A DNA stretch of 64,000 nucleotides from Jeotgalibacillus sp. R-1-5s-1 (GCF_004405105.1 NZ_SORW01000053.1:20780-84779), one strand, 5' to 3'. Positions 35,937 through 46,376 are shown, counted from the first letter of the stretch. The notes: generated from the letters alone by a model not told the origin. A program made the numbers and translations.

Positions 35937-36759
35937 TGGCTTTTTTAAAATTTGTGTGTGCTTCTTCGACGATTGCGTCAGCCTGGACGGTTTCGTTCAT
36001 TTGGCCGGGCTGATTCTCTGATGTTTTGAGGTGGAGCAGGAATTCGATATTTCCGTCTCCGCCGGTGATAGGTGAGTAGGATCCATTCACAACGTCAAAA
36101 CCTTCAGCAAGTGCAAACCGGATCATGTTGTGAAGCACTTCTTTATGAATGGATGCTTCGCGAACAATACCTTTTTTACCTACCTGATCGCGCCCCGCTT
36201 CGAATTGCGGTTTTACGAGTGCAATGACATCACTGCCCGGCTTGAGCAGTGTTCTGAGAACAGGAAGGATAATTTTCAGAGAGATAAAGGATACATCAAT
36301 GGATGAGAAATCCGGAATCCCTTTTTTTAGATCTTCGGGTGTCAGATAGCGGAAGTTGGTTCTTTCCATGACTTCCACTCTGTCATCCTGTCTCAGTTTC
36401 CATGCCAGCTGGTTGTAGCCTACATCAACGGCATAAGACATGGCAGCTCCTTTTTGAAGCGCACAGTCTGTGAATCCGCCGGTTGATGACCCGACGTCAA
36501 TCATCGTTTTACCTTCAATTTCTATATCAAATTCCTGTAGTGCTTTTTCTAGCTTTAACCCTCCACGGCTCACATACGGCATTACTTTTCCTTTAACCGA
36601 TAATACCGTATCCTCAGGGATTTTTTCTCCCGGTTTATCAAGCCTTTCTTCATTTGCATACACAAGGCCGGCCATTATGGCTCTCTTCGCTTTTTCCCGC
36701 GTTTCAGCCAGTCCCTGTTCTACAAGGAGGATATCAATACGCTGCTTTTTAACCTTCAT
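35920..36759 (-). CDS. yqxC: TlyA family rRNA 2'-O-methyltransferase (YqxC)
   Basis: 279 residues: an N-terminal S4 RNA-binding domain (RIDILLVEQGLAETREKAKRAIMAGLVY) and a FtsJ-like methyltransferase with SAM-binding DVGSSTGGFTDCAL near residue 90 and VKPQFEAGR near 180. TlyA homologues methylate cytidines in 16S and 23S rRNA in mycobacteria; in B. subtilis the role is less defined. Four bases separate it from dxs, a conserved pairing. Confidence 0.9.
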   Translation of the reverse strand: MKVKKQRIDILLVEQGLAETREKAKRAIMAGLVYANEERLDKPGEKIPEDTVLSVKGKVMPYVSRGGLKLEKALQEFDIEIEGKTMIDVGSSTGGFTDCALQKGAAMSYAVDVGYNQLAWKLRQDDRVEVMERTNFRYLTPEDLKKGIPDFSSIDVSFISLKIILPVLRTLLKPGSDVIALVKPQFEAGRDQVGKKGIVREASIHKEVLHNMIRFALAEGFDVVNGSYSPITGGDGNIEFLLHLKTSENQPGQMNETVQADAIVEEAHTNFKKAKKENS

Positions 36760-36763
36760 TCAC

Positions 36764-38656
36764 TTACGCCCTTTTTTCTTTAGCTGGAACCATGGACTGA
36801 ATCAGTTCAACCGCACGGCTCTCCGTTAAATTAATTTCTTCAAGCAGTTTACCAACACTGCCATGCTCAATAAACTGATCAGGAATCCCCATACGTTCAA
36901 TCGAAGCATGTCCAAATCCCGCATCATGGGCAAACTCTAATACCGCACTTCCAAAACCACCCTGAAGCACTGCTTCTTCTATTGTCAGCAGTGGCATGTT
37001 CAGCTTCAGAAGGTCCATCATCATCGCTTCATCAAGCGGTTTAATAAACCGCGCGTTGACAACTTTGACTGACAGTCCTGACTTCGCAAGCTTTTCAGCT
37101 GCATTTAAAGCCATCGGAATTGTAGTTCCAAATGTCAGGATCGCCGCATCCGCGCCTTCTCTCAGCACTTCCCATGAACCGATCGGCAAAGCGGAAAGTT
37201 CTTCATCCATTTCAACACCTGATCCGTTCCCGCGTGGGTAACGCATGGCAATCGGGCCGTCGTCATAGGTTAATGCCGTGTGAACCATATGCTGTCCTTC
37301 ATTTTCATCCTTCGGCATCATGACAACCATATTTGGCAGGCTGCGCAGGAAAGCAATATCAAATACACCTTGATGCGTTTCACCGTCAGCCCCTACGAGA
37401 CCGGCACGATCAATACCGATAAAGACGTTCAGGTTCTGTCTGCAAATATCATGCACGACCTGATCGTAAGCTCTCTGCAGGAAGGTTGAATAAATCGCAA
37501 GGAAAGGTTTCATTTTCTGGGTCGCGAGTCCGGCTGCGAGTGTCGTTGCATGCTGCTCTGCAATCCCCACATCAAACATACGATCCGGAAACTCACTTGC
37601 AAACCCTTCAAGCTTTGAGCCGACAGGCATTGCCGGTGTGATGGCGACAATCCGTTCATCTGTACGTGCAGATTTTCTTACCGTTTCACTTACGAGCGCG
37701 CTCCATGCAGGGCCCTTGACAGCGGATTTAATCAGGTCACCAGTGTCGATTTTGTACGGTCCGGTACCGTGCCATGTTCCGACTTTATCTGTTTCAGCAG
37801 GTTGGAAACCTTTCCCTTTCTTAGTGACCACGTGAAGGAGAACAGGTCCCTTCGTTTTCTTCGCATATTTGATATTTTCATCAAGCTCATCAAAATTATG
37901 GCCGTCTACCGGTCCAAGGTAGGTAAAACCAAGCTCCTCGAAAAACATTCCGGATACAAGCAGATACTTCAGACTGTCCTTCACCCGCTCAGCAGTTGTG
38001 GCAAGCTTTCCGCCAACCGCCGGAATTTTTTTAAGGATATACTCAAGATCATCTTTTGCTTTATTATATTTCCCTGCAGTTCTCATACGTCCAAGTACAC
38101 TGTGGAGCGCGCCTACATTCGGGGCAATAGACATTTCATTATCGTTAAGAATCACAATCATGTCTTTCTTTTCGTGGCCGATATGATTAAGCGCCTCTAG
38201 CGCCATTCCCCCTGTTAATGCACCGTCGCCAATGATCGGGACAACATAATTTGAATCGCCCTTAATGTCCCGGGCAATAGCCATTCCCATGGCGGCAGAA
38301 AGGGAGGTTGAACTATGTCCTGTTTCCCACACATCGTGTTCACTCTCGTTCATCTTCGGAAATCCGCATAATCCCTTGAACTGGCGAAGCGTATCAAATT
38401 GATCGCCTCTGCCCGTCAAGATCTTGTGCACATAAGACTGATGCCCGACATCCCATAAAAATTTATCCTTCGGGCTGTCAAAATGCTTATGAAGCGCAAG
38501 AGTCAGTTCAACGACTCCAAGGTTAGGGCCGATATGTCCTCCTGTAGCGGAGAGGTTTTCAATCAGAAAATCCCGGATATCCTGACTTAATTCAATCAGC
38601 TCTTCTTTTGATAAGTCTTTTAAAAACGCCGGATCCTTAATTTTTGTTACGTCCAT
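36764..38656 (-). CDS. dxs: 1-deoxy-D-xylulose-5-phosphate synthase
   Basis: 630-residue thiamine-diphosphate enzyme condensing pyruvate and glyceraldehyde 3-phosphate, first step of the MEP isoprenoid pathway. The start at ATG 38656 is preferred to 38695 by alignment with the family. [16 protein letters not shown], the cofactor motif [15 protein letters not shown] and the transketolase segments [13 protein letters not shown] and [15 protein letters not shown] are intact. A good sigma-A promoter lies upstream. The next isoprenoid gene, ispA, lies upstream in its own unit. Confidence 0.96.
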   Translation of the reverse strand: MDVTKIKDPAFLKDLSKEELIELSQDIRDFLIENLSATGGHIGPNLGVVELTLALHKHFDSPKDKFLWDVGHQSYVHKILTGRGDQFDTLRQFKGLCGFPKMNESEHDVWETGHSSTSLSAAMGMAIARDIKGDSNYVVPIIGDGALTGGMALEALNHIGHEKKDMIVILNDNEMSIAPNVGALHSVLGRMRTAGKYNKAKDDLEYILKKIPAVGGKLATTAERVKDSLKYLLVSGMFFEELGFTYLGPVDGHNFDELDENIKYAKKTKGPVLLHVVTKKGKGFQPAETDKVGTWHGTGPYKIDTGDLIKSAVKGPAWSALVSETVRKSARTDERIVAITPAMPVGSKLEGFASEFPDRMFDVGIAEQHATTLAAGLATQKMKPFLAIYSTFLQRAYDQVVHDICRQNLNVFIGIDRAGLVGADGETHQGVFDIAFLRSLPNMVVMMPKDENEGQHMVHTALTYDDGPIAMRYPRGNGSGVEMDEELSALPIGSWEVLREGADAAILTFGTTIPMALNAAEKLAKSGLSVKVVNARFIKPLDEAMMMDLLKLNMPLLTIEEAVLQGGFGSAVLEFAHDAGFGHASIERMGIPDQFIEHGSVGKLLEEINLTESRAVELIQSMVPAKEKRA

Positions 38657-38776
38657 ATGGATCACTCTCTTTCCTGAAAGGGTCCCGTTTTCCATTACCT
38701 TATTCTCTTCATTTTTCAGGCATCAGATAACAGGTTCATGTCAATAAATTGTTTTTTTCGTTTTCTTTGTATTTCA

Positions 38777-38804
38777 ATTATAACAATGTCCGGATTTTAC
38801 TCAA
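38777..38804 (-). promoter_or_regulatory. Promoter of dxs
   Basis: Minus-strand TTGAGT (38799-38804), 16 bases, perfect TATAAT (38777-38782), about 120 bases before the dxs start. The 5' leader is long and AT-rich; no riboswitch is recognised. Confidence 0.6.
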
Positions 38805-38944
38805 CAAATTGTCGGGTTTGTTGGGTTGGAAAATGTTTTAAGGTGGAAAAGTCCATCAAATATCGCTATAAGTTCCAGACACTTAGAACATAATTATACC
38901 ATTTCATCCATGTAATCTCTTTTTATGTAAAATGCCCATGTAAA

Positions 38945-38982
38945 GAAAAAATAGCCGCCAGCACACGTGTGATAACGGCTAT
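38945..38982 (-). terminator. Terminator downstream of xseA-xseB-ispA
   Basis: Minus-strand stem ATAGCCG / CGGCTAT enclosing palindrome CACACGTGTG, followed by TTTTTTCTTT. It is about 150 bases beyond the ispA stop. Confidence 0.75.
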
Positions 38983-39100
38983 AAAGATACTATTTAAGGT
39001 TACTTATGTTGATCATTCTGATGATGTCATGTCTATGTTAAGCGTCCAAAACGTATAAGTATTGATCCTTATTGCCGGTATATCACTGTAGGTAAGTATA
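38945..39100 (-). ncRNA. Candidate small RNA between ispA and dxs
   Basis: An extended -10, TATGATATACT (hexamer 39095-39100), lies just after ispA and would give a transcript of about 140 nt from about 39088 to the terminator at 38945-38982. No frame with a ribosome site exists in it. It could equally be an ispA 3' untranslated region. The -35 is poor. Confidence 0.3.
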
Positions 39101-39133
39101 TCATACCCTGTTTCAGATTGTCTCAATGCACAA

Positions 39134-40015
39134 TCAGCTCGTACGGGAAGCGATCAGGTCTGCGATGTCTGCAAGTAAGACAGGTTCAGGATGGATCTTC
39201 TGCAGCGATTCATGAGCTTTTTCTATATGATATTGCAGTTTTCGTTTTGCTTCATCCATACCTAGCAGAGCCGGGTACGTGCTTTTTTTATTCGCCTCAT
39301 CACTGCCGACCGGTTTGCCAATCTCATTTTGATCGCCTTCCACATCCAGTATGTCGTCCCTTATCTGAAAAGCGAGCCCGATATGTTTCGCGTAATCCCC
39401 GAGGAGGTTCAGGTCTCTGTCATCCAGACCACTTATGATGCCCCCTGCTTTTACCGCGTATTCCAAGAGCCTGCCAGTTTTACGGATATGAATGGATTCA
39501 AGCTCTTTAATGGTCAGATCAGCTTCCTCACCCTCGATATCAGCTGCCTGTCCACCAACCATTCCCTCTGCTCCAGAAGCTTTGGCGAGTAATCCGATCA
39601 GCTTTACTTTTTCTTCAGAGGTAAAGTTTATGGAATCGGCAATGAGACCAAAGCTTAGTGTAAGCAGTGCATCTCCGGCTAAAATTGCAAATGCTTCACC
39701 AAATACTTTATGATTGGTCGGCTGACCGCGCCTCAGATCGTCATCATCCATGCTCGGCAGGTCATCATGAATTAATGAATACGTATGTATCATTTCAAGG
39801 GCTGCGCCTGCTTCAAGTGCACGATCCGGATTCCGGTCAAATGACTGTGCTGTTGCCATCACAAGCAGCGGGCGGATTCTTTTACCCCCTGCTTTCACTG
39901 AATAAATCATGGCTTCCTGAAGTTTTTCCGGACATTCCAATGATGTAATGGCATTTAATAAAACCTGCTCCACTTTTATTTTATTTTCAGTCATGAATTC
40001 TGACAATCGGTTCAT
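39134..40015 (-). CDS. ispA: Farnesyl diphosphate synthase (polyprenyl synthetase)
   Basis: 293-residue prenyltransferase joining isopentenyl and dimethylallyl/geranyl diphosphate. First aspartate-rich motif HDDLPSMDDDDLRRGQPT near residue 83, second FQIRDDILDVEGD near residue 225; PLLVMATAQSFD and the C-terminal family pattern are present. GGAGG lies in the end of xseB, two bases from the start, so translation is coupled. Product length (farnesyl versus geranylgeranyl) is inferred from family and synteny with yqiD. Confidence 0.93.
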   Translation of the reverse strand: MNRLSEFMTENKIKVEQVLLNAITSLECPEKLQEAMIYSVKAGGKRIRPLLVMATAQSFDRNPDRALEAGAALEMIHTYSLIHDDLPSMDDDDLRRGQPTNHKVFGEAFAILAGDALLTLSFGLIADSINFTSEEKVKLIGLLAKASGAEGMVGGQAADIEGEEADLTIKELESIHIRKTGRLLEYAVKAGGIISGLDDRDLNLLGDYAKHIGLAFQIRDDILDVEGDQNEIGKPVGSDEANKKSTYPALLGMDEAKRKLQYHIEKAHESLQKIHPEPVLLADIADLIASRTS

Positions 40016-40017
40016 TT

Positions 40018-40245
40018 TTATTCCACATCCTCCGGGTCAAGTGGTTTTTCACCTTCATCTGTCATGATCGTCGCCAGCTGTTTCTCCGCATGCTGAAGTT
40101 TTTCGTGACAGATTTTCGATAGTTCTACACCTTTTTGGTAATAGGAAATGGCTTCTTCAAGTGGTACATCTCCCTCTTCAAGACGTGAGACAATTTTCTC
40201 GAGCTCCTGCATTGCCTCTTCAAATGATTGTTTTTGCTCTGCCAT
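40018..40245 (-). CDS. xseB: Exodeoxyribonuclease VII small subunit
   Basis: 75 residues from ATG 40245 ([23 protein letters not shown]), with AAGGAG in the end of xseA. It is a short helical hairpin that wraps the XseA C-terminal coils. The longer frame to 40317 lies within xseA. The C-terminal acidic tail is ordinary for the family. Confidence 0.94.
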   Translation of the reverse strand: MAEQKQSFEEAMQELEKIVSRLEEGDVPLEEAISYYQKGVELSKICHEKLQHAEKQLATIMTDEGEKPLDPEDVE

Positions 40246-40246
40246 T

Positions 40247-41593
40247 TTATTCACGCTCCTTGATTTCATCGATTGTACAAAGGAGATCAGATGACTGCAG
40301 TGACACTTTAACTGCATCTCCCTCTTTGAGCTGTTGACTGTTTTTAATCAGGTTCCCCTGTTCATCATATACCAGACTGTATCCTCTGTTCATTATTTTT
40401 AATGGGCTCAATGCTTCTAAAGTGGATACCGACTGCTGAAATTGGTGCACTTTCACGGTTACAAGTTTCTGCGTGCGGTTTTCAAGGCGTGTCTGAAGCG
40501 CGGATACGAGTGACCTTTTGTGCTCTATCTGCCTGTCAGGACTGAGCCTGATCAGCCTGTCATGAAGTTTGTCACGGCGGAGACCGGCTTTTTCTTTGAT
40601 TAAATGAGATTCTCTAGAGAGATTTTCACGCAACCTGTCTAACTGCTGAACCTGCTGCTCAATTAATTTTTGAGGTTTTTTGAATACAACAGAACCTGTC
40701 TGCTTGATCAGTCTTTGTTTATCAAATTGAATTTTTTGATTGACTGCACGGTGAGCCCGGATGGAGGCAGCCATGATTTTCTCACGCACTTCTTCTATAT
40801 GAGGCACTGCAAGTTCAGCAGCTGCAGTTGGTGTCGGGGCCCGCATATCAGCAACAAAATCCGCAATCGTTACATCTGTTTCATGTCCGACAGCCGATAT
40901 TACCGGAACAGGAAATGCGGCAATGGCCCTGGCAATCTGCTCATCATTAAACGCCCACAGCTCTTCAATTGAACCGCCACCACGGCCAATAATGACTACA
41001 TCAAGTTCATCATCATGCTTTGCTTTTTCCAATGCCTCTAGAATCGATGGGACCGCTCTTTCACCCTGTACTGAGCAGGGATAGAGCCTGACGGATACTA
41101 CTGGATATCGTCTTTTTATCGTGGTCAGAATATCTCTGATTACCGCTCCGGTCGGAGACGTAATGACACCTACCTTAACAGGATAAAGCGGGAGTCTGCG
41201 TTTTCTTTCAGCATGGAATAATCCTTCCTCTGACAGCTTTTCCTTCAGCTGTTCATAGGCAAGATACAGTGCGCCGATGCCATCAGGCTCCATTTTTTTC
41301 ACATAGAGCTGATATTGCCCGCTTGATTCAAATACAGAAACATCTGCCTGAATCAGCACCTCCATTCCATTTTCAGCCTGAAATTTCAATGAGGAGGCAG
41401 CAGAGGAAAACATCACAGCGGCAATTCTTGATTTTCCGTCTTTTAATGTGAAATACAAATGTCCGCTTGAATGTTTCTTGAAATTTGACAGCTCCCCTTT
41501 AATATAAACATTAGAAAGGTGAGGATCAGCATCAAATTTTCTTTTTATGTATTTTGTTAGTGCACTGACAGTCAGGTACCTCGGAGTAGACAT
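40247..41593 (-). CDS. xseA: Exodeoxyribonuclease VII large subunit
   Basis: 448 residues from ATG 41593 ([17 protein letters not shown]), preceded by AAAGGAG. An OB-fold N-terminal domain (about 10-110) binds single-stranded DNA, the catalytic core carries [14 protein letters not shown] and [15 protein letters not shown]...[11 protein letters not shown], and a long coiled-coil C-terminal region follows. Degrades single-stranded DNA to oligonucleotides in mismatch repair. It heads xseA-xseB-ispA. Confidence 0.95.
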   Translation of the reverse strand: MSTPRYLTVSALTKYIKRKFDADPHLSNVYIKGELSNFKKHSSGHLYFTLKDGKSRIAAVMFSSAASSLKFQAENGMEVLIQADVSVFESSGQYQLYVKKMEPDGIGALYLAYEQLKEKLSEEGLFHAERKRRLPLYPVKVGVITSPTGAVIRDILTTIKRRYPVVSVRLYPCSVQGERAVPSILEALEKAKHDDELDVVIIGRGGGSIEELWAFNDEQIARAIAAFPVPVISAVGHETDVTIADFVADMRAPTPTAAAELAVPHIEEVREKIMAASIRAHRAVNQKIQFDKQRLIKQTGSVVFKKPQKLIEQQVQQLDRLRENLSRESHLIKEKAGLRRDKLHDRLIRLSPDRQIEHKRSLVSALQTRLENRTQKLVTVKVHQFQQSVSTLEALSPLKIMNRGYSLVYDEQGNLIKNSQQLKEGDAVKVSLQSSDLLCTIDEIKERE

Positions 41594-41640
41594 ACGGTTT
41601 CTCCTTTCGGACATGATAAAATATGGTTCCGGTATTCAAT

Positions 41641-41682
41641 AAAAAAGCGGCTCCCTTTATATGGGCAATGCCCGGGAGCCAC
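41641..41682 (-). terminator. Terminator of nusB-folD
   Basis: Minus-strand stem GTGGCTCCC / GGGAGCCGC (enclosing a second small stem GGGC/GCCC) followed by TTTTTT. Confidence 0.85.
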
Positions 41683-41692
41683 TCTTGATCTG

Positions 41693-42547
41693 TTATTTCG
41701 TGCGGGCGCGTTCTGCTGACTCGGTTGTGTTAGCTAGCAACATCGTAATCGTCATGGGCCCGACACCGCCGGGAACAGGTGTAATCGCAGATGCTTTGTC
41801 CTTGCAGCCTTCAAAATCAACATCTCCACAAAGCTTTCCGGCATCATCCCTGTTCATTCCGACATCAATCACGACCGCTCCCTCTTTTATATGGTCAGCC
41901 GTGATCAGATGGCGAATACCCACTGCAGCAATCACAATATCAGCCTGCTTCGTATGATAGGCCAGGTTTTCCGTGCGCGAGTGGCAGATTGTAACCGTCG
42001 CATGTTTATTTAAAAGCAACTGTCCCATCGGTTTACCGACAATATTGCTCCGGCCCACGATGACTGCATGCTTTCCGGCAATGTTTATGCCTTGATGTTC
42101 AAGCATTTTGATTATACCGTATGGAGTGCAGGGGAAAAACGCTTCTCCTCCGGTTTGCATCCGGCCGATATTGACCGGGTGAAAACCATCTACATCTTTT
42201 TCCGGTTTAATCGCTTCAATAACTGCGGCTTCGCTAATTTGATCGGGTAAAGGAAGCTGTACGAGAATACCATGAATCCGGTCGTTTTCATTAAGTACGT
42301 TCACAACCTCGAGCAATGCTGCTTCTGTCGTTTCCTCAGGAAGTTCAATCAGCTCAGAGTAAATCCCGAGCTCAGAGCACGCCTTTTGTTTCATTGATAC
42401 GTATGTTTTTGACGCCTGATTATGTCCAACGAGCACAACCGCCAGACCCGGCGGCTGGCCGCTCTCACTTAACTTTTCAATACGGCTTTTTAATTCTTCT
42501 CTTATATCCAATCCGATTTTTCTGCCATCGATTATTTCAGCTGTCAT
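41693..42547 (-). CDS. folD: Methylene-tetrahydrofolate dehydrogenase/cyclohydrolase
   Basis: 284-residue bifunctional enzyme interconverting methylene-, methenyl- and formyl-tetrahydrofolate. Catalytic [14 protein letters not shown] (Tyr and Lys), QLPLPDQI, and nucleotide-binding [12 protein letters not shown] are present, with C-terminal [15 protein letters not shown]. It lies 24 bases after nusB. Standard length. Confidence 0.96.
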   Translation of the reverse strand: MTAEIIDGRKIGLDIREELKSRIEKLSESGQPPGLAVVLVGHNQASKTYVSMKQKACSELGIYSELIELPEETTEAALLEVVNVLNENDRIHGILVQLPLPDQISEAAVIEAIKPEKDVDGFHPVNIGRMQTGGEAFFPCTPYGIIKMLEHQGINIAGKHAVIVGRSNIVGKPMGQLLLNKHATVTICHSRTENLAYHTKQADIVIAAVGIRHLITADHIKEGAVVIDVGMNRDDAGKLCGDVDFEGCKDKASAITPVPGGVGPMTITMLLANTTESAERARTK

Positions 42548-42571
42548 ACTGCTTTTACGCCTCCTGTGTGA

Positions 42572-42973
42572 TCAATCACGTGAATGTAAAGTCGTTACAA
42601 CTTTTGATAGAACCCCATTCACGAATTTGCTTGATTTTTCATCACCGAAACGCTTCGAGATCTCAACCGCTTCATTCAGGACTACGTTATATGGGACTTC
42701 TTCTTTTTTATATAAAAGCTCGTATAACGCTACCCGTAAAATATTCCGGTCCACCCGGGCAAGACGGTCAATCTTCCAGCGCTCGAGATGTCCTTGTATA
42801 GTCTGATCAATTTCTGGTTTATGTTCATGTACCCCTGTCACAAGGGCTGTCAGATAATCATCATTTTTTTCATCTTCCAGAATATTTTCAATCGCTTCTC
42901 CCGGCTCCATCTCGTTCATATCCATCTGGAATAAAGCCTGCAGCGCTTTTTCTCTGGCCGTTCGTCTTTTCAT
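42572..42973 (-). CDS. nusB: Transcription antitermination factor NusB
   Basis: 133-residue all-helical protein that with NusE binds boxA RNA in rRNA antitermination. MKRRTAREKALQALFQMDM at the N-terminus and VALYELLYKKEEVPYNVVLNEAVEISKRFGDEKSSKFVNGVL at the C-terminus are diagnostic. First gene of nusB-folD, with a promoter, a palindrome and a cre-like site upstream. Confidence 0.96.
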   Translation of the reverse strand: MKRRTAREKALQALFQMDMNEMEPGEAIENILEDEKNDDYLTALVTGVHEHKPEIDQTIQGHLERWKIDRLARVDRNILRVALYELLYKKEEVPYNVVLNEAVEISKRFGDEKSSKFVNGVLSKVVTTLHSRD

Positions 42974-43022
42974 TTCAAGTTTAACTCCTTCTCTAATTGC
43001 ATAATATCCATGTCATAAAAAG

Positions 43023-43087
43023 ATCATAGCATAAAATTGCAGTCCCTACTAACGTAACTTCATGAAACTTTCATGATAACGCTGTCA
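43023..43087 (-). promoter_or_regulatory. nusB promoter region with palindrome and cre-like site
   Basis: Minus strand: extended -10 TATGCTATGAT (hexamer 43023-43028) with TTAGTA at 18 bases (43047-43052). Upstream lies perfect palindrome TCATGAAA-C-TTTCATGA (43060-43076) and TGACAGCGTTATCA (43074-43087), one mismatch from the cre consensus TGWAANCGNTNWCA. Confidence 0.4.
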
Positions 43088-43171
43088 AAACGATCGGAAT
43101 TCTTACTTTAATAAATCTATGGTAAAGCACCCGACATTTCGTGCTACAAAGCTGATCCATTCAGCTAACAG

Positions 43172-43205
43172 AAAAAGGTGCCCCATTTGTAAGGGCACCT
43201 TTTTC
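43172..43205 (-). terminator. Terminator of accB-accC-yqhY
   Basis: Stem AAAAAGGTGCCC / GGGCACCTTTTT around a short loop. Confidence 0.85.
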
Positions 43206-43213
43206 ATCTGTCT

Positions 43214-43618
43214 TTATTCTTCTTCTTCGAGCTTTGCTGATTCGAACTGGATACCAACAATATGAATGTTAACTTCCTCGGCAACGAGTGCAGTCATATT
43301 CTGCAGTGTCTGGCGGATATTATCCTGAAGTTTCTGTGCGACAGTCGGAATCGAGATCCCGAACTTCACCGTACAATACACATCAAGGATAATGCCTTCT
43401 TCTCCGAGCTCCACCTTCACGCCTTTACCGTGGTTTTTCTTACCGAGTCTCTCAGCAACACCGGATGCAAAGTTGCCGCGCATTTGAGCAATTCCGTCTA
43501 CCTCAGAAGCAGCGATACCTGCAATTACTTCAATCACTTCCGGAGCAATTTCAATTTTACCCAACTGATTTTGTTCCAGGCTGCTCATTTGGAGCAGATT
43601 ATTCTGATTCTCAGACAT
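43214..43618 (-). CDS. yqhY: Asp23/Gls24 family protein YqhY
   Basis: About 134 residues. The Asp23 family signature is visible in GKIEIAPEVIEVIAGIAASEVDGI and VKVELGEEGIILDVYCTVKFG. In B. subtilis YqhY is encoded with accBC and linked to control of acetyl-CoA carboxylase activity; its loss perturbs malonyl-CoA balance. Start is one of two adjacent ATGs (43621 or 43618) behind AAAGGAGG; the second has better spacing. It follows accC by 15 bases. Confidence 0.9.
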   Translation of the reverse strand: MSENQNNLLQMSSLEQNQLGKIEIAPEVIEVIAGIAASEVDGIAQMRGNFASGVAERLGKKNHGKGVKVELGEEGIILDVYCTVKFGISIPTVAQKLQDNIRQTLQNMTALVAEEVNIHIVGIQFESAKLEEEE

Positions 43619-43633
43619 CATAATATCCTCCTT

Positions 43634-44995
43634 TTATTCAGCCTTCTTAGACATAATATCATACGTCTCCAAAAACTTGGTGTTAAAATCCCCGCCTGTA
43701 AATACATCATGATTCAGAAGCTTCAGGTGGAAAGGAATCGTTGTATGAATGCCTTCAATGACAAACTCGGAAAGCGCACGCTTCATTTTCGCGACAGCCT
43801 CATCACGTGTCGTGCCGTATGTGATAACCTTGGCAATCATGGAATCATAGTAAGGCGGAATTTCATATCCAGGATAGGCTGCAGAGTCAACACGTACACC
43901 AGGACCACCAGGTGGCAGGTACATCGTGATTTTACCGGCTGAAGGCATGAAATTCTTTTCAGGATTTTCTGCATTGATACGGCACTCAATCGACCAGCCT
44001 GTGAATTCAACCTCTTCCTGAGTGATCGGCAGCTTTTCACCTGAGGCAACGCGAATCTGTTCTTTAATCAGATCAACACCTGTTACCATTTCCGTAACGG
44101 GATGTTCGACTTGTATACGTGTATTCATTTCCATGAAATAAAATGACTGTTCATTATGATCATAAATAAATTCGACCGTTCCGGCACCAGTATATTTCAC
44201 AGCTTCAGCTGCTTTTACGGCAGCATCACCCATTCTCTCGCGGACCTTTTGGTCGAGTGCAGGAGAAGGTGTTTCTTCAAGCAGCTTTTGCAGACGGCGC
44301 TGGATCGAGCAGTCCCGCTCACCGAGGTGAATGGTATTGCCATGGCTGTCGGCAAGCACCTGGATCTCAACGTGTCTAAAATCCTCGATATATTTTTCGA
44401 TATAAACACCCGGATTACCGAATGCTGTTTCTGCTTCCTGCTGTGTTACCTTCATGCCTTTTTCAAGGTCTGCAGGTGTTTTCGCCACACGGATTCCTTT
44501 ACCTCCGCCGCCTGCTGTCGCTTTAATAATGACCGGGTAACCGATCTCCTCAGCAAGGGTAAGGGCCTCATCAATCGTGGCTACAATGCCTTTTGAACCT
44601 GGCACGACCGGAACGCCTGCTTCACGCATCGTCTCACGTGCCACATCCTTCGTCCCCATTTTTGAAATGGCCTCAGGACTCGGTCCGATAAATATGATAT
44701 TGCAGTCTCTGCACAGTTCAGCAAAGTCCACGTTTTCAGCGAGGAAACCATAACCGGGATGGATCGCATCCGCTCCGGTCAGTTTGGCTGCTGAAATCAC
44801 ATTCGTAAAGTTTAAGTAGCTGTCTCTTGAAAGCTTTGGCCCGATACAGACTGACTCATCAGCAAGCTGTACATGCAGGGCTTCTCTATCTGCTTCAGAA
44901 TACACAGCTACCGTTTCTATATCCATCTCTTTACATGCTCTGATAATACGTACCGCAATTTCCCCACGGTTCGCAATCAATACCTTTTTAATCAT
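43634..44995 (-). CDS. accC: Acetyl-CoA carboxylase, biotin carboxylase subunit
   Basis: 453-residue ATP-grasp enzyme that carboxylates biotin on Acc[21 protein letters not shown] begins the protein, glycine-rich [15 protein letters not shown] covers ATP, and [18 protein letters not shown] is the catalytic strand with Glu, Asn and Arg. It may also serve the YqjD carboxyltransferase, which lacks its own biotin carboxylase here (inference). Confidence 0.97.
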   Translation of the reverse strand: MIKKVLIANRGEIAVRIIRACKEMDIETVAVYSEADREALHVQLADESVCIGPKLSRDSYLNFTNVISAAKLTGADAIHPGYGFLAENVDFAELCRDCNIIFIGPSPEAISKMGTKDVARETMREAGVPVVPGSKGIVATIDEALTLAEEIGYPVIIKATAGGGGKGIRVAKTPADLEKGMKVTQQEAETAFGNPGVYIEKYIEDFRHVEIQVLADSHGNTIHLGERDCSIQRRLQKLLEETPSPALDQKVRERMGDAAVKAAEAVKYTGAGTVEFIYDHNEQSFYFMEMNTRIQVEHPVTEMVTGVDLIKEQIRVASGEKLPITQEEVEFTGWSIECRINAENPEKNFMPSAGKITMYLPPGGPGVRVDSAAYPGYEIPPYYDSMIAKVITYGTTRDEAVAKMKRALSEFVIEGIHTTIPFHLKLLNHDVFTGGDFNTKFLETYDIMSKKAE

Positions 44996-45011
44996 ACGTC
45001 TTCTCTCCTAA

Positions 45012-45512
45012 CTACTCTTTAACAAGAAAAAGAGGCTGTCCGTATTCTACCAGCTGGCCATTTTTGACCAGTACCTCAACGATTTCTCCATCCACTTCCG
45101 CTTCAATCTCATTAAACAGCTTCATCGCTTCAACGATACAGACAGGTGAATCCTTGCTCACCTTTGAGCCAACCTTCACGAAAGGCTCAGCATCAGGCGA
45201 AGAAGCCTCATAGAAAGTGCCGACCATCGGCGATTTGATTTCAACTGTTCCTTCTAGAGATGGTGTCTCTTCTGCAGGTGAAGCTGCTTTTTCTTCCTGT
45301 ACTGCAGCCGGTGCCGTTTCCTTAACGGGTGCCTGCTGAACGGGAGCTGTCTGCTCAGGTGTGCTTGTGACAACCTGTTCAACCTGGTGTACGACAGCAT
45401 TGGACTGCTTGCGCATTTTAATTTTTGCACCATCTTGCTCGTATGTAAATTCATCAATTGAAGACTTGTCAATCAGTTTAATTAACTCTCTGATTTCCTG
45501 TACTTTTAACAT
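45012..45512 (-). CDS. accB: Acetyl-CoA carboxylase biotin carboxyl carrier protein
   Basis: 166 residues from ATG 45512, eight bases after AAGGAG; an upstream GTG at 45521 overlaps that site. An N-terminal segment [19 protein letters not shown] is followed by a Pro/Ala/Glu-rich linker and the biotinyl domain with modified lysine in [13 protein letters not shown]. First gene of accB-accC-yqhY. Confidence 0.96.
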   Translation of the reverse strand: MLKVQEIRELIKLIDKSSIDEFTYEQDGAKIKMRKQSNAVVHQVEQVVTSTPEQTAPVQQAPVKETAPAAVQEEKAASPAEETPSLEGTVEIKSPMVGTFYEASSPDAEPFVKVGSKVSKDSPVCIVEAMKLFNEIEAEVDGEIVEVLVKNGQLVEYGQPLFLVKE

Positions 45513-45562
45513 AGTAGACACTCCTTGGCTTTTATAATTAGTTATTAGCAGCAGCTACTAAT

Positions 45563-45628
45563 ATCATACGATAACAACTGCCCATAATTCAACTTCATGT
45601 AAAAAACGTTTTATTAAAACGCTTACAT
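45563..45628 (-). promoter_or_regulatory. accB promoter with cre-like site upstream
   Basis: Minus-strand TTGAAT (45587-45592), 18 bases, TATGAT (45563-45568). A cre-like TGTAAGCGTTTTAA (within 45614-45628; one mismatch) is centred near -65. A second, weaker extended -10 (TATGTTACAAT) lies further upstream at 45636-45641. Confidence 0.4.
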
Positions 45629-45760
45629 AATGGTTATTGTAACATACTTCACTCTCGACCCGGATGCAATTTCCTGCAGAAAAGATCCTGTGAAATCAAT
45701 AGCGGTTATTAAAGTTTTCATCCTGATCTGATTGTCTGATCAAACGATCTGCCAACAACC

Positions 45761-45806
45761 AAAAAGCCGGAACGTGCGCTTAATAAGCGCGCTGTTCCGG
45801 CTTTTA
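45761..45806 (-). terminator. Terminator of the spoIIIA operon
   Basis: Stem AAAAGCCGGAAC / GTTCCGGCTTTT with an inner GCGC pair, T-run on the minus strand. Confidence 0.85.
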
Positions 45807-46376
45807 TTACTCAGCTGATTCAGCCTCGTCTGATGGTTCGAACATGACGGAGACAAACGCCTGCTCACCAAGCTCTCTTCGTCCAAGTTGAACGAGTTCA
45901 TTGGCTGCTTCCTTTGAATGTTCATTTTCAGCCGATTTAACGGTGATCAGCACTCTGTTGTCTTCTGAACGCACAAGCGCATCTTCATAGCCGAGTGCCT
46001 TAATCATGGATTCGATCATCTGCTCTTTTGTTTCAAGTTTCGTTAATTCTTCCATCGCAGCATAAGCCTCATTTTTTTCAGCTGCTGAAAATTCAGTTGA
46101 AGCCACTTTGGAAGTCAGCTGTTCACGTAGCGCACTTCTTTCATCCTGAACCTCCATGCGTAAAACGTCGAATAATTCATCTCCTGCCGCTTCAGATGTT
46201 ACATCTACTTCATCTTCAAGCAGCCATTCATCCGAATCTTCCCCTAACACCATTTCAGCTGACTCATCGAGTGTAATCGGTGACAATTCTTCAGAAGGTG
46301 AAAACACATAATATACGGATAAAACGACAACTAAACTTACCATCGTCAAAAGCCAAACGGTTTGCTTTTTAAGCAT
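45807..46376 (-). CDS. spoIIIAH: Stage III sporulation protein AH
   Basis: 189 residues: mother-cell membrane anchor (about 7-25) and an acidic linker leading to a YscJ/FliF-like ring-building domain that binds SpoIIQ from the forespore. LREQLTSKVASTEFSAAEKNEAYAAMEEL and GYEDALVRSEDNRVLITV are characteristic. Part of the mother cell-forespore channel. Last gene of the eight-gene operon. Confidence 0.93.
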   Translation of the reverse strand: MLKKQTVWLLTMVSLVVVLSVYYVFSPSEELSPITLDESAEMVLGEDSDEWLLEDEVDVTSEAAGDELFDVLRMEVQDERSALREQLTSKVASTEFSAAEKNEAYAAMEELTKLETKEQMIESMIKALGYEDALVRSEDNRVLITVKSAENEHSKEAANELVQLGRRELGEQAFVSVMFEPSDEAESAE

